From: Candidatus Poseidoniaceae archaeon
GTDB taxonomy: Archaea > Thermoplasmatota > Poseidoniia > Poseidoniales > Poseidoniaceae
Reading direction: 5' to 3'
Length of the DNA: 8,569 nt
NCBI GenBank assembly: GCA_022425185.1
Contig: JAKMFY010000155.1
Span: 1-8,569, forward strand
The notes beneath the pieces are model-generated. The model searched no databases, was not told where the DNA came from, and worked only from the letters and a program-made list of their open reading frames with translations. The first letter of the stretch is position 1, and the number at the start of each line of letters is the position of its first letter. A program made the translations under genes and the position numbers. This document shows positions 1 through 6,754 of this stretch, in pieces.

Positions 1-92
1 ATTGTTGCTTCAAGACCTATTCCTGATGACATGAGGACGTCCATTGCTCGGATGACATAGAGAACTTCTCTCTTTTCGTCCAGTTTACGCAT
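1..92 (-). CDS. N-terminal fragment of a possible type II secretion F-domain (TadC/FlaJ-like) membrane protein
   Basis: Thirty codons are visible before the window edge, starting at the ATG whose A is at position 92. The start has a GGTGG Shine-Dalgarno-like sequence (positions 97-101) four bases upstream and lies ten bases after the stop of the preceding gene, so the two are probably co-transcribed. The peptide begins with a charged stretch (MRKLDEKREV) and then has a helix reading LYVIRAMDVLMSSGIGLEAT. The pattern 'hydrophobic-A-M-x-x-L-x-S-G-I-x-L-E-A' resembles the first helices of T2SSF domains, which form the inner-membrane platform of archaeal and bacterial type IV pilus or Tad systems. 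If this is right, the protein starts directly at the F domain. The family call rests on about 20 residues and is an inference. Confidence 0.4.
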   Translation of the reverse strand, partial: MRKLDEKREVLYVIRAMDVLMSSGIGLEAT

Positions 93-102
93 AATTCCAC
101 CA

Positions 103-456
103 TCAAATAACGTCTTCAATAAGTTCAAAATGGAACTTCTCAGTTGAACCCTCGTACTCAAGAGCTGAAAAAATGACTTTAACGTCTCTTTCTTCAAATG
201 GGTCGTGAATAAATGGTTGTCCAGATCTGAACATCTCAAGGATACGCTTGTAATCTTCAAGGGATAGAATTCCGCGAACATTGTAGACAGTTGACTCCGA
301 TCCTTCATCATGAAGATTATCGCCTTCTCCGCCACGGATAATTGTACGAGTCATTCGTCGTGTTAATCGAACATCGATGTCTGCGTTCGGTATTCGAACC
401 CAATCTGATGCGCCTGTCCCAGTTGCCGGTCGAATGAAAAAATCCATGCCTGCCAT
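103..456 (-). CDS. Unrecognised 117-residue protein, possible tail-hub/gpN-like beta fold
   Basis: The open frame has 117 codons and ends in TGA. The ATG at 456 has a GGGGT ribosome-binding-like sequence four bases upstream (461-465); a second ATG at 447 is possible. There is no signal peptide and no membrane segment; the product is soluble and acidic-to-neutral. I do not recognise a cellular family. The visible pattern is a basic strand (RRMTRTIIRGGEG, about residues 33-45), a strand YNVRGIL (58-64), a helix (65-78), then G-Q-P-F-I-H-D-P (79-86), a strand and a terminal FHFELIED strand (108-115). The order 'YxVxG, helix, G-x-P/L-x-HP, V-strand, FxxxxxE' is like the N-terminal domain of phage DNA-circularisation/tail-hub proteins (Mu gpN type). 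It lies 58 bases after the RPA-associated gene and 10 bases before a putative secretion gene. The coding call is good; the fold suggestion is weak. Confidence 0.75.
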   Translation of the reverse strand: MAGMDFFIRPATGTGASDWVRIPNADIDVRLTRRMTRTIIRGGEGDNLHDEGSESTVYNVRGILSLEDYKRILEMFRSGQPFIHDPFEERDVKVIFSALEYEGSTEKFHFELIEDVI

Positions 457-514
457 AATGACCCCAATATGTACGAGGGTGAAGGCAAGATTTGAATGTG
501 TTGGAGTAGTTCCT

Positions 515-1435
515 TCAAGAAACTATCTTGAACCAACCAAATCTTGGCTCGTGTAAGATGCCCTCATCACTCATAGCATCAAGTTCAGATTCGCTTTTAT
601 CTCTTGGAAAACCTCTCGCTGCTAGATTTCGAACAAGGGATTCGAAGTCGACTCCTTCTCCGTTATCCATTGCTTGAATACATTCGAGAACTACAGGCCT
701 TAGATCATCGTCAGCCTTTGCAGCCACCTCATCCGCCTCTGCAAGATTGAGGGTAGGTGGAGGCGCTGTTGCAGCCTCAAGTTTACCTTCTGCGATGTCC
801 AATGCTTGCATGACGTTTAGGCGATATGTTTCGGTATCAATCCGTCCGTAATGGCCTTGGGAAGCCAGCAGACCTGGTATCATATCTTCAGCAATACCTG
901 CTTCTTTCATACCTTCAGCGGTTGGTTCACAATTCAATGTAAGTTTGTGCTGACTAAGGCGGTTCAGTGTCGCAGCAGATGCATCGACAAGCCAAGAGGC
1001 GTATCGCTCTCTATCGATTATGCAAGCTTCCTCTGGTCGAAGTGATGTGTATACTGCTCCTTCATCAGTTTGGTACCATCTCGCTTTTGCAGTCATTGTA
1101 AGCAGAACTGGTTCCCCTGAGTCTATCTTCTCCATTAACTGGATGACAAATTCTCTCATAGACTCAGTAGCATATTCTCCTACAGAGAAATAGTGTAAGC
1201 CAGAAGGGTCTCGAATTTGTCCGTTATACATTTGAGATCCATTGCTGGTTTCTCGTAATTCCAATCGTTCGACCAAGCCTGAAACAATAAGCCGGTTGAC
1301 CTTTGCTCCAAGTTTTGTAATAACGAACGTTGGATCGAACTCTCCAGTTCCTTTCTCATTCAGTGTCGATTCTCCAAACTCAGAAGCGAGCATAAACCAT
1401 GCCGGCTGGCGCTTAATTTGCTGTGATCCCATCAT
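515..1435 (-). CDS. RPA-associated protein (COG3390 type, OB fold plus C-terminal winged helix)
   Basis: The product is a single-stranded-DNA-binding partner of the archaeal large RPA subunit. From the ATG at 1435 it has 306 residues. An N-terminal segment (QIKRQPAWFMLASEFGEST, then GAKVNRLIVSGLVERLE) is typical of archaeal RPA-associated proteins. It leads into one OB fold, about residues 45-142, with the strand pair NGQIRDPSG and FSVGEY. A linker rich in Ala and Pro (about 218-240) precedes a winged-helix-like domain (243-306) ending LDAMSDEGILHEPRFGWFKI, comparable to the RPA32 C-terminus. The frame is open back to an ATG at 1450, but the 1435 start is preferred: it has GGGGG (1444-1448) eight bases upstream and overlaps the RPA stop as TAATG. 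ATG 1432 is a third option. The tight coupling matches the known rpa-rpap operons of euryarchaea (family knowledge). The gene symbol is left empty because naming differs between lineages. Confidence 0.9.
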   Translation of the reverse strand: MMGSQQIKRQPAWFMLASEFGESTLNEKGTGEFDPTFVITKLGAKVNRLIVSGLVERLELRETSNGSQMYNGQIRDPSGLHYFSVGEYATESMREFVIQLMEKIDSGEPVLLTMTAKARWYQTDEGAVYTSLRPEEACIIDRERYASWLVDASAATLNRLSQHKLTLNCEPTAEGMKEAGIAEDMIPGLLASQGHYGRIDTETYRLNVMQALDIAEGKLEAATAPPPTLNLAEADEVAAKADDDLRPVVLECIQAMDNGEGVDFESLVRNLAARGFPRDKSESELDAMSDEGILHEPRFGWFKIVS

Positions 1436-3141
1436 TATTCCATCCCCCATTGTGCTCGTAATTCGGTTGCTCGAAGCGCAGATTCAGGTTTCATGATTGT
1501 GGCATCATTGCACAGAATCATCGACCCTTGACCATCATTGATGACTCTCCCTGATGCTTCTAATCGGCAACCAAGTAAGCGATTTCTGATTGATTGGACA
1601 TACATCATAGATCCATTTGCTTGGATTTCGTCCACCATAGTAGCGTGGTCTGTTTGTAAAAGGGAAAGAGCTGCTTCCTTCGAAACAAGTAGTGCACATG
1701 TCACTCCTTGATCATCGAGAACCAGTCGGAGCCTGACATCTTCATTTCCTTCAACAGTTCCATGTTCGTTGCATTGTCCTTCACGAAGCACTCTTCGGCA
1801 TTCGGGACATCTCATAATTGTTCCAGAATCTTCACGGATTGATACAACGGTCCCCGTAGTGGATATACCAACTCTACTCGGTCCGCTTACAAGATCATGA
1901 AGTCCAACATCAACTTTGAGATTCGTAAGGTCAAGGTTTCCGTCCCATGGCGTTTCATCGAGTATTGTAATTTGATCAGTTCTGTCGACTGTGATATCTG
2001 GGATGCCTTGCCAAGCACGGACACGAGCATCAGTTATGCGCACAGTGATTGGTAATTTTGTTTCGTCAATTGGTAAATCTACCCAAGCACTCATTCTGCA
2101 TTGACCAGTAGGGTCTGCTATTTGGCCAGACCATAGGTATCGCTCCTCTCCATCTTTGGTGAATGTGCGCTTAGCCCATTCCGTGATGCTGACAATGATT
2201 TCAACATCTTTCGAACCATCTCGAAGCGTACTTACTGTAGCGATGAGGCCTTCTTTGAGAGCATCTGTATCTGCGAAAGAAGCATCGTGGAATGGTTCAA
2301 TTTTTGTGGTTCTACCAAAGTTTAGTTCTGGTGTATCTCTAAAGGTCTTGACTTGAGCACCATCGACCTTGAGTAATGAACCCACTTCAAACTCAAAAGG
2401 TTCCCATGAAAGGAAACCAATAGCGCCCGATTCATCGGCTAGGCGACCTCGAACAACATCAATACTCCCGCTCCCGTCTCTTTTGTGGATTTGGTCTGGG
2501 CGAACTGACATGACTCGGCCTACAATGCAGACATATCCATCGCCTGGGAGGGAATCGATTTCGATTGGCTCACCAGGGGCGACAACTGGGCGAGTCCCCT
2601 CACGCAGGATAGCAATGCGTGATGATTGATTGATATTGATTGACATTCGACCCTGATACTCGTTGACGGATGCTCCTTCAATGCGAACAACTGATCCTGG
2701 TGTGATGTTAGCATTATTGCCCCAGTCTTTGTATTCCCAACGGGTCCTTTCTCCAGTCCCTTCCTGCCATGGATCGTCTTCGAGGAGACCAAATGAAATT
2801 GATTTTGATTCCCCACGAATCATTTGTTCGCGAACATTGTGGGAGACGATTTCAACTTCGATTTCGATTTCACGATCGTCTGCTTTCAATTCAGAAAGAG
2901 AACTGACCTTTTTCGTCGGTTTCTTTGTTTGACCACTCGCACCGCCTTGAGAGGCTGGAGTATCGCTTTCACTTCGAAACCGTCGAACAATGGAACGAAT
3001 AGCATCTTGTGGTGGAATGAAGAATTCTTCTTCATATTTCACGAAAGCCGAGCGAATTTCATCTTGATCGGCATCAGGGCATTCTTGCAATACAGCTGCA
3101 ATGTGGCCTGCATATCGGTCGTCTCCGCTCAAAGATTCCAC
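1435..3141 (-). CDS. rpa1: Large replication protein A subunit (multi-OB-fold, zinc ribbon)
   Basis: This is a single-stranded-DNA-binding protein for replication, recombination and repair, 568 residues from GTG 3141. Residues 10-56 form a helical segment with IPPQDAIRSIVRRF, like the N-terminal helical motif of haloarchaeal/methanogen RPA. A polar linker follows (57-80). OB-like beta domains can be seen at roughly 92-178, 200-283 and 312-395. The last OB (about 425-548) carries a zinc ribbon: Cys445, Cys448, Cys457 and His460 (CPEC...CNEH), the standard arrangement for archaeal RPA. The start is uncertain: GTG 3141 lies inside the only Shine-Dalgarno (GGAGGTG, 3139-3145), whereas a TTG at 3132 is eight bases after GGAGG and would give 565 residues. 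The frame stays open further upstream but without ATG, GTG or TTG. The gene begins a transcription unit with its RPA-associated partner, after a 143-base gap. Confidence 0.95.
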   Translation of the reverse strand: MESLSGDDRYAGHIAAVLQECPDADQDEIRSAFVKYEEEFFIPPQDAIRSIVRRFRSESDTPASQGGASGQTKKPTKKVSSLSELKADDREIEIEVEIVSHNVREQMIRGESKSISFGLLEDDPWQEGTGERTRWEYKDWGNNANITPGSVVRIEGASVNEYQGRMSININQSSRIAILREGTRPVVAPGEPIEIDSLPGDGYVCIVGRVMSVRPDQIHKRDGSGSIDVVRGRLADESGAIGFLSWEPFEFEVGSLLKVDGAQVKTFRDTPELNFGRTTKIEPFHDASFADTDALKEGLIATVSTLRDGSKDVEIIVSITEWAKRTFTKDGEERYLWSGQIADPTGQCRMSAWVDLPIDETKLPITVRITDARVRAWQGIPDITVDRTDQITILDETPWDGNLDLTNLKVDVGLHDLVSGPSRVGISTTGTVVSIREDSGTIMRCPECRRVLREGQCNEHGTVEGNEDVRLRLVLDDQGVTCALLVSKEAALSLLQTDHATMVDEIQANGSMMYVQSIRNRLLGCRLEASGRVINDGQGSMILCNDATIMKPESALRATELRAQWGME

Positions 3142-3221
3142 CTCCGCCAGGCGAATTGTTGATTGGGCCTGTGCGGAGAACAGGCTGCGGGCTTTCGTGG
3201 GGATTGGTTTAGACTTGACAC
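3129..3221 (-). CDS. Possible 30-codon leader ORF upstream of the RPA gene
   Basis: A GTG at 3221 is preceded by a strong GGAGGT (3229-3234) with a seven-base spacer and opens a 30-codon frame reading MSSLNQSPRKPAACSPHRPN... and ending ...AWRRWNL. In-frame ATG codons upstream at 3236 and 3227 would extend it to 35 or 33 codons. The TGA (3129-3131) overlaps the alternative TTG start of the RPA gene as TTGA, a translational-coupling geometry. The peptide is basic, with no membrane segment and no family resemblance. It could be a regulatory leader peptide, or a chance ORF in a 5' leader. I see the start signal and the overlap; expression is inferred only. Confidence 0.2.
   Translation of the reverse strand: MSSLNQSPRKPAACSPHRPNQQFAWRRWNL
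3142..3185 (-). promoter_or_regulatory. RPA leader: ribosome binding site and upstream hairpin with anti-SD loop
   Basis: In the minus-strand RNA, GCCTGT and ACAGGC (3180-3185 and 3167-3172) can form a perfect six-pair hairpin with the seven-base loop TCTCCGC (3173-3179). The loop is complementary over six bases to GCGGAG (3142-3147), which is part of the RPA Shine-Dalgarno, and over all seven bases to a second copy, GCGGAGA, at 3122-3128 in the first codons. A loop-SD pairing could hold the ribosome binding site closed. The bases are certain; regulation is an inference. Confidence 0.3.
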
Positions 3222-3257
3222 TCCCATGACCTCCATGGAACTGAACAAGATTGACGA

Positions 3258-3276
3258 GGGGTGATAAACAATCCCC
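3258..3276 (-). terminator. Weak bulged hairpin just after tldE, with a TTTATC (TATA-like) loop
   Basis: Nine bases beyond the tldE stop, GGG-GAT and ATC-A-CCC can pair as six pairs with one bulged A and the loop TGTTT. No T run follows, so termination here would be weak by archaeal rules, which favour oligo-T. The loop region contains TTTATC (3263-3268), the only AT-rich candidate for a box A in the gap. Initiation about 25 bases downstream (near 3240) would give a leader of about 100 bases for the RPA gene and would begin almost at the small-ORF ATG at 3236. Both readings are low confidence. Confidence 0.2.
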
Positions 3277-3284
3277 TTCACAAC

Positions 3285-4694
3285 TCAGGCGGGATTGATA
3301 CGCATTCCTTGTGAGAAAAGAATGTCCGAAAGATGATTCGTTCCCGTGCTTGACACACCGTTTCTTGTCGAACTATGGCCGAGATGAACTCCTTTTGACA
3401 AGGCCTTGAAGAGATTTCCAGAGACGCCAGCCTGTTTGATTGGACCCAAGACTTCTCCATCTTCAATTCGAAGGACAGTACTGGAGGTAACTGAAAAATC
3501 CCCACTCGTTGGATTTGCTGTATGGGCGCCCATGACGCTATGAACAAGATAGCCTGTCCCCATTGTCTCAATCATCTCGTCAAGAGATATTGGTGACCTT
3601 GAAGACAATAAATGCACATCACCACAACCCGTTACAGGTGGTGACATGTGACTGCCTCGAGATGCCGATCCTGTTGATTCAGCAGCATCGATTCGTCCCT
3701 CAGATACATTCTTTGCAGCATCTCTTGAAGACCATAACATTTTGCGAAGGGTTCCATTTTCGATGATTGTTTGACACGATGTAGGCACACCTTCTCCGTC
3801 TCTTGATCCCGAGCCAAATCCGCCTTCCATTCTTCTGTCGTCAATCATTGTGAGGTGATTGTCAAGTACAACATCGTTTAATTTTCCAGACCAATACGAT
3901 TCACCTCGAACCATTCTCTCACCAAGAACAGATGGCCGAATGATATTGGAGAATAAAGAACTAATTCCCTGAGGAGTCATGATGATTGGTGTATCTTCTG
4001 CATCTGATTTCACCTCAATAGGGTCCCTTGTTTTTTGAGCCCATTCAACTGCTGTGGCAACACAATCTGGAATACCTGTTATGAGTTTACGCGAGGAAGA
4101 ACTCTCCCAGGAACTTGTCATTTGGTCGTCAACATCGATGGAAACTTGGACTCCAAGTCCATGCGATGTTGAAATTCCAGAGGCTTCGATGCCTTCGCTT
4201 GATAACATAACACTTGCCTCAGCACCGATTCCAATTCCGCCTCCAATGACGACAGCTCTTTTGTCCAGTGATGCGACTTCCGAGATGATGTCATCTCCTT
4301 GAGTTAGGAGATCATCTGGTGATAATTTCAGGATAGCCTCATCGAGCATTCCGTCAACAGGATTTGTTTTTTGGGCGGATGGTAAGGAGAAACCTGAGAT
4401 ACTTGGACTTGCTTTTGCGATTGACAATGCCTGTGAAACTGCATGCTTCGCTCCCGAAACATCAACAAGATGGGCATACCCGTACCGTCCGTTATCTAGG
4501 ATGCGGACACCAAATCCACCTTCACCACCTCCAGAAGCGAGGGAAATTCTTCCTGCTTCGATATCCAATGAGCGGCCATATCCCTGCGTGCCAACGATTT
4601 CCCATTGTGAAATATGTTGTAACTCACATTCCTTCGAAATCTGATTGCATCCGTCTAGAAGGCGTTCTATTGCGTCTTCTGGAATCATCCTCAT
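3285..4694 (-). CDS. tldE: TldE/PmbA-type partner of the TldD metalloprotease
   Basis: The product (469 residues) is the non-catalytic half of the TldD/TldE heterodimer, a cytosolic protease that degrades unfolded peptides and, in bacteria, matures microcin B17 and removes the CcdA antitoxin. The N-terminal half has the shared fold (SLASGGGEGGFGVRILDNGR, about residues 51-70). The C-terminal barrel has GIPTSC-like DGEGVPTSCQTIIENGTL (299-316) and the family signature AHTANPTSGDFSVTSS (390-405) followed by a late GNLFKAL. There is no HExxxH, as expected for TldE. The ATG at 4694 overlaps the tldD stop as ATGA. The next ATG (4688) has GGTGGG six bases upstream, so the true start may be two codons later. 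The paired order tldD-tldE in one operon supports a working heterodimer. The archaeal substrate is not known. Confidence 0.93.
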   Translation of the reverse strand: MRMIPEDAIERLLDGCNQISKECELQHISQWEIVGTQGYGRSLDIEAGRISLASGGGEGGFGVRILDNGRYGYAHLVDVSGAKHAVSQALSIAKASPSISGFSLPSAQKTNPVDGMLDEAILKLSPDDLLTQGDDIISEVASLDKRAVVIGGGIGIGAEASVMLSSEGIEASGISTSHGLGVQVSIDVDDQMTSSWESSSSRKLITGIPDCVATAVEWAQKTRDPIEVKSDAEDTPIIMTPQGISSLFSNIIRPSVLGERMVRGESYWSGKLNDVVLDNHLTMIDDRRMEGGFGSGSRDGEGVPTSCQTIIENGTLRKMLWSSRDAAKNVSEGRIDAAESTGSASRGSHMSPPVTGCGDVHLLSSRSPISLDEMIETMGTGYLVHSVMGAHTANPTSGDFSVTSSTVLRIEDGEVLGPIKQAGVSGNLFKALSKGVHLGHSSTRNGVSSTGTNHLSDILFSQGMRINPA

Positions 4695-6130
4695 CCCACC
4701 AGTGCTTCTCGAATTCGCATGATTGGACCGCCATCGCCAACAGGGACAGTTTGTCCTTTTCCACAGAATCCAGGGCTTGCTAGTTTTGCATCTTTGGTTA
4801 ATCCATCAACGTCATTCAAAATTTGTAATGTAAGCCCGCTTACGCTTACATCTCGGAGAGGGGTTGTTATTTCTCCATTTTCAATAAGGTATGCCTCTTG
4901 GGCTGCGAACTGGAATGAACCACGACCAGTATCAACTTGTCCGCCACGTGAACCACATGCATAGACGCCATATTCGATGTCCTCCATGAGTTCATCGATG
5001 TCGTTGAAATTTCCACCCATAATCATTGTATTCGACATTCGGACCAGAGGATGATGAAGTCCGTCCTGAGCCCGTGCACCTGCGTTTGGTTCCAAACCAA
5101 AGTGATGTGCAGTTTCTCTGTGATTCAAATAATCGGTCAAGATGCCGTTCTTGATGAGTGTTTTTTCTCTGGTGTCAAGACCTTCATCGTCGATTGGATA
5201 GGCGCCATAGCCTCCTCTAAGGGTTGGGTCGTCTACAACAGTGACAATCTCATTACCTATTTTTTGTCCAAGTTTCCCATCCAAACACGAATCGCCTGCA
5301 GCAACAAGATCTGCTTCACATGGATGGCCAAGTGCTTCATGAATGTAGACTCCAGTGAGGTCACGGTCTGCGATAAGTGGTAATTTACCGCTTGGGGCCC
5401 GCTTGGCTTTGAGTAATCTCAATGCTGCAATACGAGCGTTTTCTCCGAGGCTTTGGAGGTTGCAGGATTCGATAAGTTCAAGACCACCTTCACCGCCGTG
5501 TCTCATTCTATAGGATACTGGATCTCCGCCATCTCTTGCCGTAACCATCCCATTAACCATCGAACGTTGGAATGACCATGTTCTATCCATTCCCTCGGTT
5601 GTGAGAAGTTCGGTGTGAAGATGTTCATCGGACCAACCACACGAAACTGAGATGATTCGTTCATCATCATTGGCAGACTGATGGATGTTATCGAGCATGG
5701 ACAATTTTGTGTCGAGGTCAGTATTTCGCACATCTTTTTTGGATTTCCAGTGAATTTCATCTTGATGAATTGGAATTTCCGCAAGTTGAATTGGATTTGA
5801 ACCACTTGGACGTCGTGCAGCAACTGCTTTTGCGAGACGTACAGTGGCCTCGATTTCATTTGGGATGTTGTTGATGTCCGTCGTTGAATGGACTCCCCAT
5901 GCCCCGTCTGCTAAGATTCGAAGTGTTGCTCCAATCTCTTGTCCGGGAATTGCATGTTCAAGCTGACCATCCTTCAGTCGGACTGAAGAAGTCGTTTCAG
6001 CCATTAAACGGACTTCAGCATAACTAGCTCCAAATGCCAAAGCGTTGCTGAGAGCATTGTTCATCTTTGTACGATCTAAATATTTCGTGGAATATGAGGT
6101 ACTCGACACTCGCTCGGACTGGATGACCAT
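4691..6130 (-). CDS. tldD: TldD zinc metalloprotease
   Basis: This is the catalytic subunit of the TldD/TldE protease, 479 residues, close to the usual length for the family. The zinc site is visible as HEALGH (His264, Glu265, His269) in the sequence GVYIHEALGHPCEADL. The third ligand expected for TldD, a late cysteine, is present at Cys456 in SPGFCGKGQTVPVGDGGP (452-469). SGLTLQILNDVDGL (431-444) and GGGQVDTGRGSFQF-like residues near 395-407 are also typical. The ATG at 6130 is supported by GGAG (6138-6141) with a seven-base spacer; another Met lies at residue 23. The N-terminal 20 residues are poorly conserved-looking (many Ser/Thr) and may be a lineage extension. It is the first gene of its unit, behind its own predicted promoter, and is followed by tldE with an ATGA overlap. 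Confidence 0.96.
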   Translation of the reverse strand: MVIQSERVSSTSYSTKYLDRTKMNNALSNALAFGASYAEVRLMAETTSSVRLKDGQLEHAIPGQEIGATLRILADGAWGVHSTTDINNIPNEIEATVRLAKAVAARRPSGSNPIQLAEIPIHQDEIHWKSKKDVRNTDLDTKLSMLDNIHQSANDDERIISVSCGWSDEHLHTELLTTEGMDRTWSFQRSMVNGMVTARDGGDPVSYRMRHGGEGGLELIESCNLQSLGENARIAALRLLKAKRAPSGKLPLIADRDLTGVYIHEALGHPCEADLVAAGDSCLDGKLGQKIGNEIVTVVDDPTLRGGYGAYPIDDEGLDTREKTLIKNGILTDYLNHRETAHHFGLEPNAGARAQDGLHHPLVRMSNTMIMGGNFNDIDELMEDIEYGVYACGSRGGQVDTGRGSFQFAAQEAYLIENGEITTPLRDVSVSGLTLQILNDVDGLTKDAKLASPGFCGKGQTVPVGDGGPIMRIREALVG

Positions 6131-6183
6131 ATCACTACTCCAATGCGGAGGTGTTTGAACTCTTTGTTTTCAAGAGCATTAAA

Positions 6184-6191
6184 TGTATAAA
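6184..6191 (-). promoter_or_regulatory. Predicted box A (TATA) promoter of the tldD-tldE operon
   Basis: The minus strand reads TTTATACA here, a good match to the archaeal TATA box. Transcription would be expected about 25 bases downstream, near 6160-6163, leaving a leader of about 30 bases that holds the GGAG ribosome binding site (6138-6141). CTCC at 6147-6150 could pair with that GGAG around a five-base loop, a possible weak SD-masking hairpin. No obvious BRE can be called because the upstream bases are a T run. Confidence 0.55.
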
Positions 6192-6195
6192 AAAA
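6189..6195 (-). terminator. Oligo-T terminator after cgi121
   Basis: A run of seven T on the minus strand begins one base after the cgi121 TAA. Archaeal RNA polymerase terminates at such T-rich tracts without needing a hairpin. It overlaps the tldD TATA-like box, so the end of the helicase-cgi121 unit and the start of the tldD unit share the same bases. Confidence 0.45.
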
Positions 6196-6196
6196 T

Positions 6197-6727
6197 TTAT
6201 TGCGATGTATTTACATCAGCTAATAGAATATGGCCAATGAGAGCAGCCTCAATCCGTATTGCTTCAGTTTCACCACCAAGAGAAACACCAAGCTTTTCTG
6301 CCCCTGTAGTGCTAATCTGGAGTGAATTTTCAGTAGATGTTAATCCAAGTTTTGAGAGCAAGGATTCAGCCGATGAATTGATTTGATTCTCGTTTTGAGG
6401 TTGGTCAATATTTGGGATGTGAAGTAACCAGCCTGATTCAGCACCCTGTGCAAGGCCTGCTCGTTTGAAAGCCTCTGAGACATTATGTGTGCCAGATAAA
6501 ACTCTTAAAAATTCAGCATCCAATGTACGGGCCTGTGCTGTTGATCGTTCAATATTACGTGAACTAACGACTGCTGCGGTCCATAATTGGCGAGGTGTTT
6601 GAGCCACTTCATCTCCACAAAAAACCCATCTTTCGGAGGGCTGTGACTCTTGGAAGGAATGAACAAATTGTTTGAGATCAATCGGGTCGTCTGAATTCCA
6701 AGCCCAACATGGAAAAGTGCTCCACAT
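6197..6727 (-). CDS. cgi121: KEOPS complex subunit Cgi121
   Basis: Cgi121 is the tRNA-recruiting accessory subunit of KEOPS (with Kae1, Bud32, Pcc1), which makes the universal t6A37 modification of ANN-decoding tRNAs in the cytosol. The 176-residue product is within the range for the family. The diagnostic block is RTLDAEFLRVLSGTHNVSEAFKRAGL (67-92), matching the Cgi121 pattern E-x-L-x-x-L-S-G-x-x-x-I-x-x-A. The C-terminal helix EAIRIEAALIGHILLADV (155-172) is the second typical element. A Gln/Asn/Ser-rich stretch (106-120) lies in the variable middle. The ATG at 6727 has GGAG eight bases upstream and is 27 bases after the helicase stop, so the two are very likely co-transcribed. The Hel308-cgi121 pairing is, as I recall, also seen in other euryarchaea. 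Other KEOPS genes are not in this window. Confidence 0.88.
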   Translation of the reverse strand: MWSTFPCWAWNSDDPIDLKQFVHSFQESQPSERWVFCGDEVAQTPRQLWTAAVVSSRNIERSTAQARTLDAEFLRVLSGTHNVSEAFKRAGLAQGAESGWLLHIPNIDQPQNENQINSSAESLLSKLGLTSTENSLQISTTGAEKLGVSLGGETEAIRIEAALIGHILLADVNTSQ

Positions 6728-6754
6728 AAACGAACTCCGTAATCTGTTAGCACA

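Noticed and set aside
457..514. Possible promoter in the 58-base gap before the 117-residue gene
   Set aside because: No TATA-like sequence at a usable distance; only the GGGGT ribosome-binding-like site is visible, so read-through from the RPA operon is simpler.
2622..2648. Tandem TGATTGAT-like repeat
   Set aside because: It encodes the SININQSS strand of an OB fold in RPA through repeated Asn/Ile codons; coding constraint explains it.
2520..2816. 98-codon minus-strand ORF inside the RPA gene
   Set aside because: It lies wholly within the well-supported RPA frame and its translation is low-complexity without family features; treated as a shadow frame.
4364..4783. 139-codon plus-strand ORF across the tldE/tldD junction
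   Set aside because: It is antisense to two strongly conserved proteins, rich in His, Leu and Arg as expected for an antisense shadow, and has no recognisable domain.
5503..5859. 118-codon minus-strand ORF inside tldD
   Set aside because: Overlaps tldD in another frame across conserved sequence; no motif and no separate start signal.
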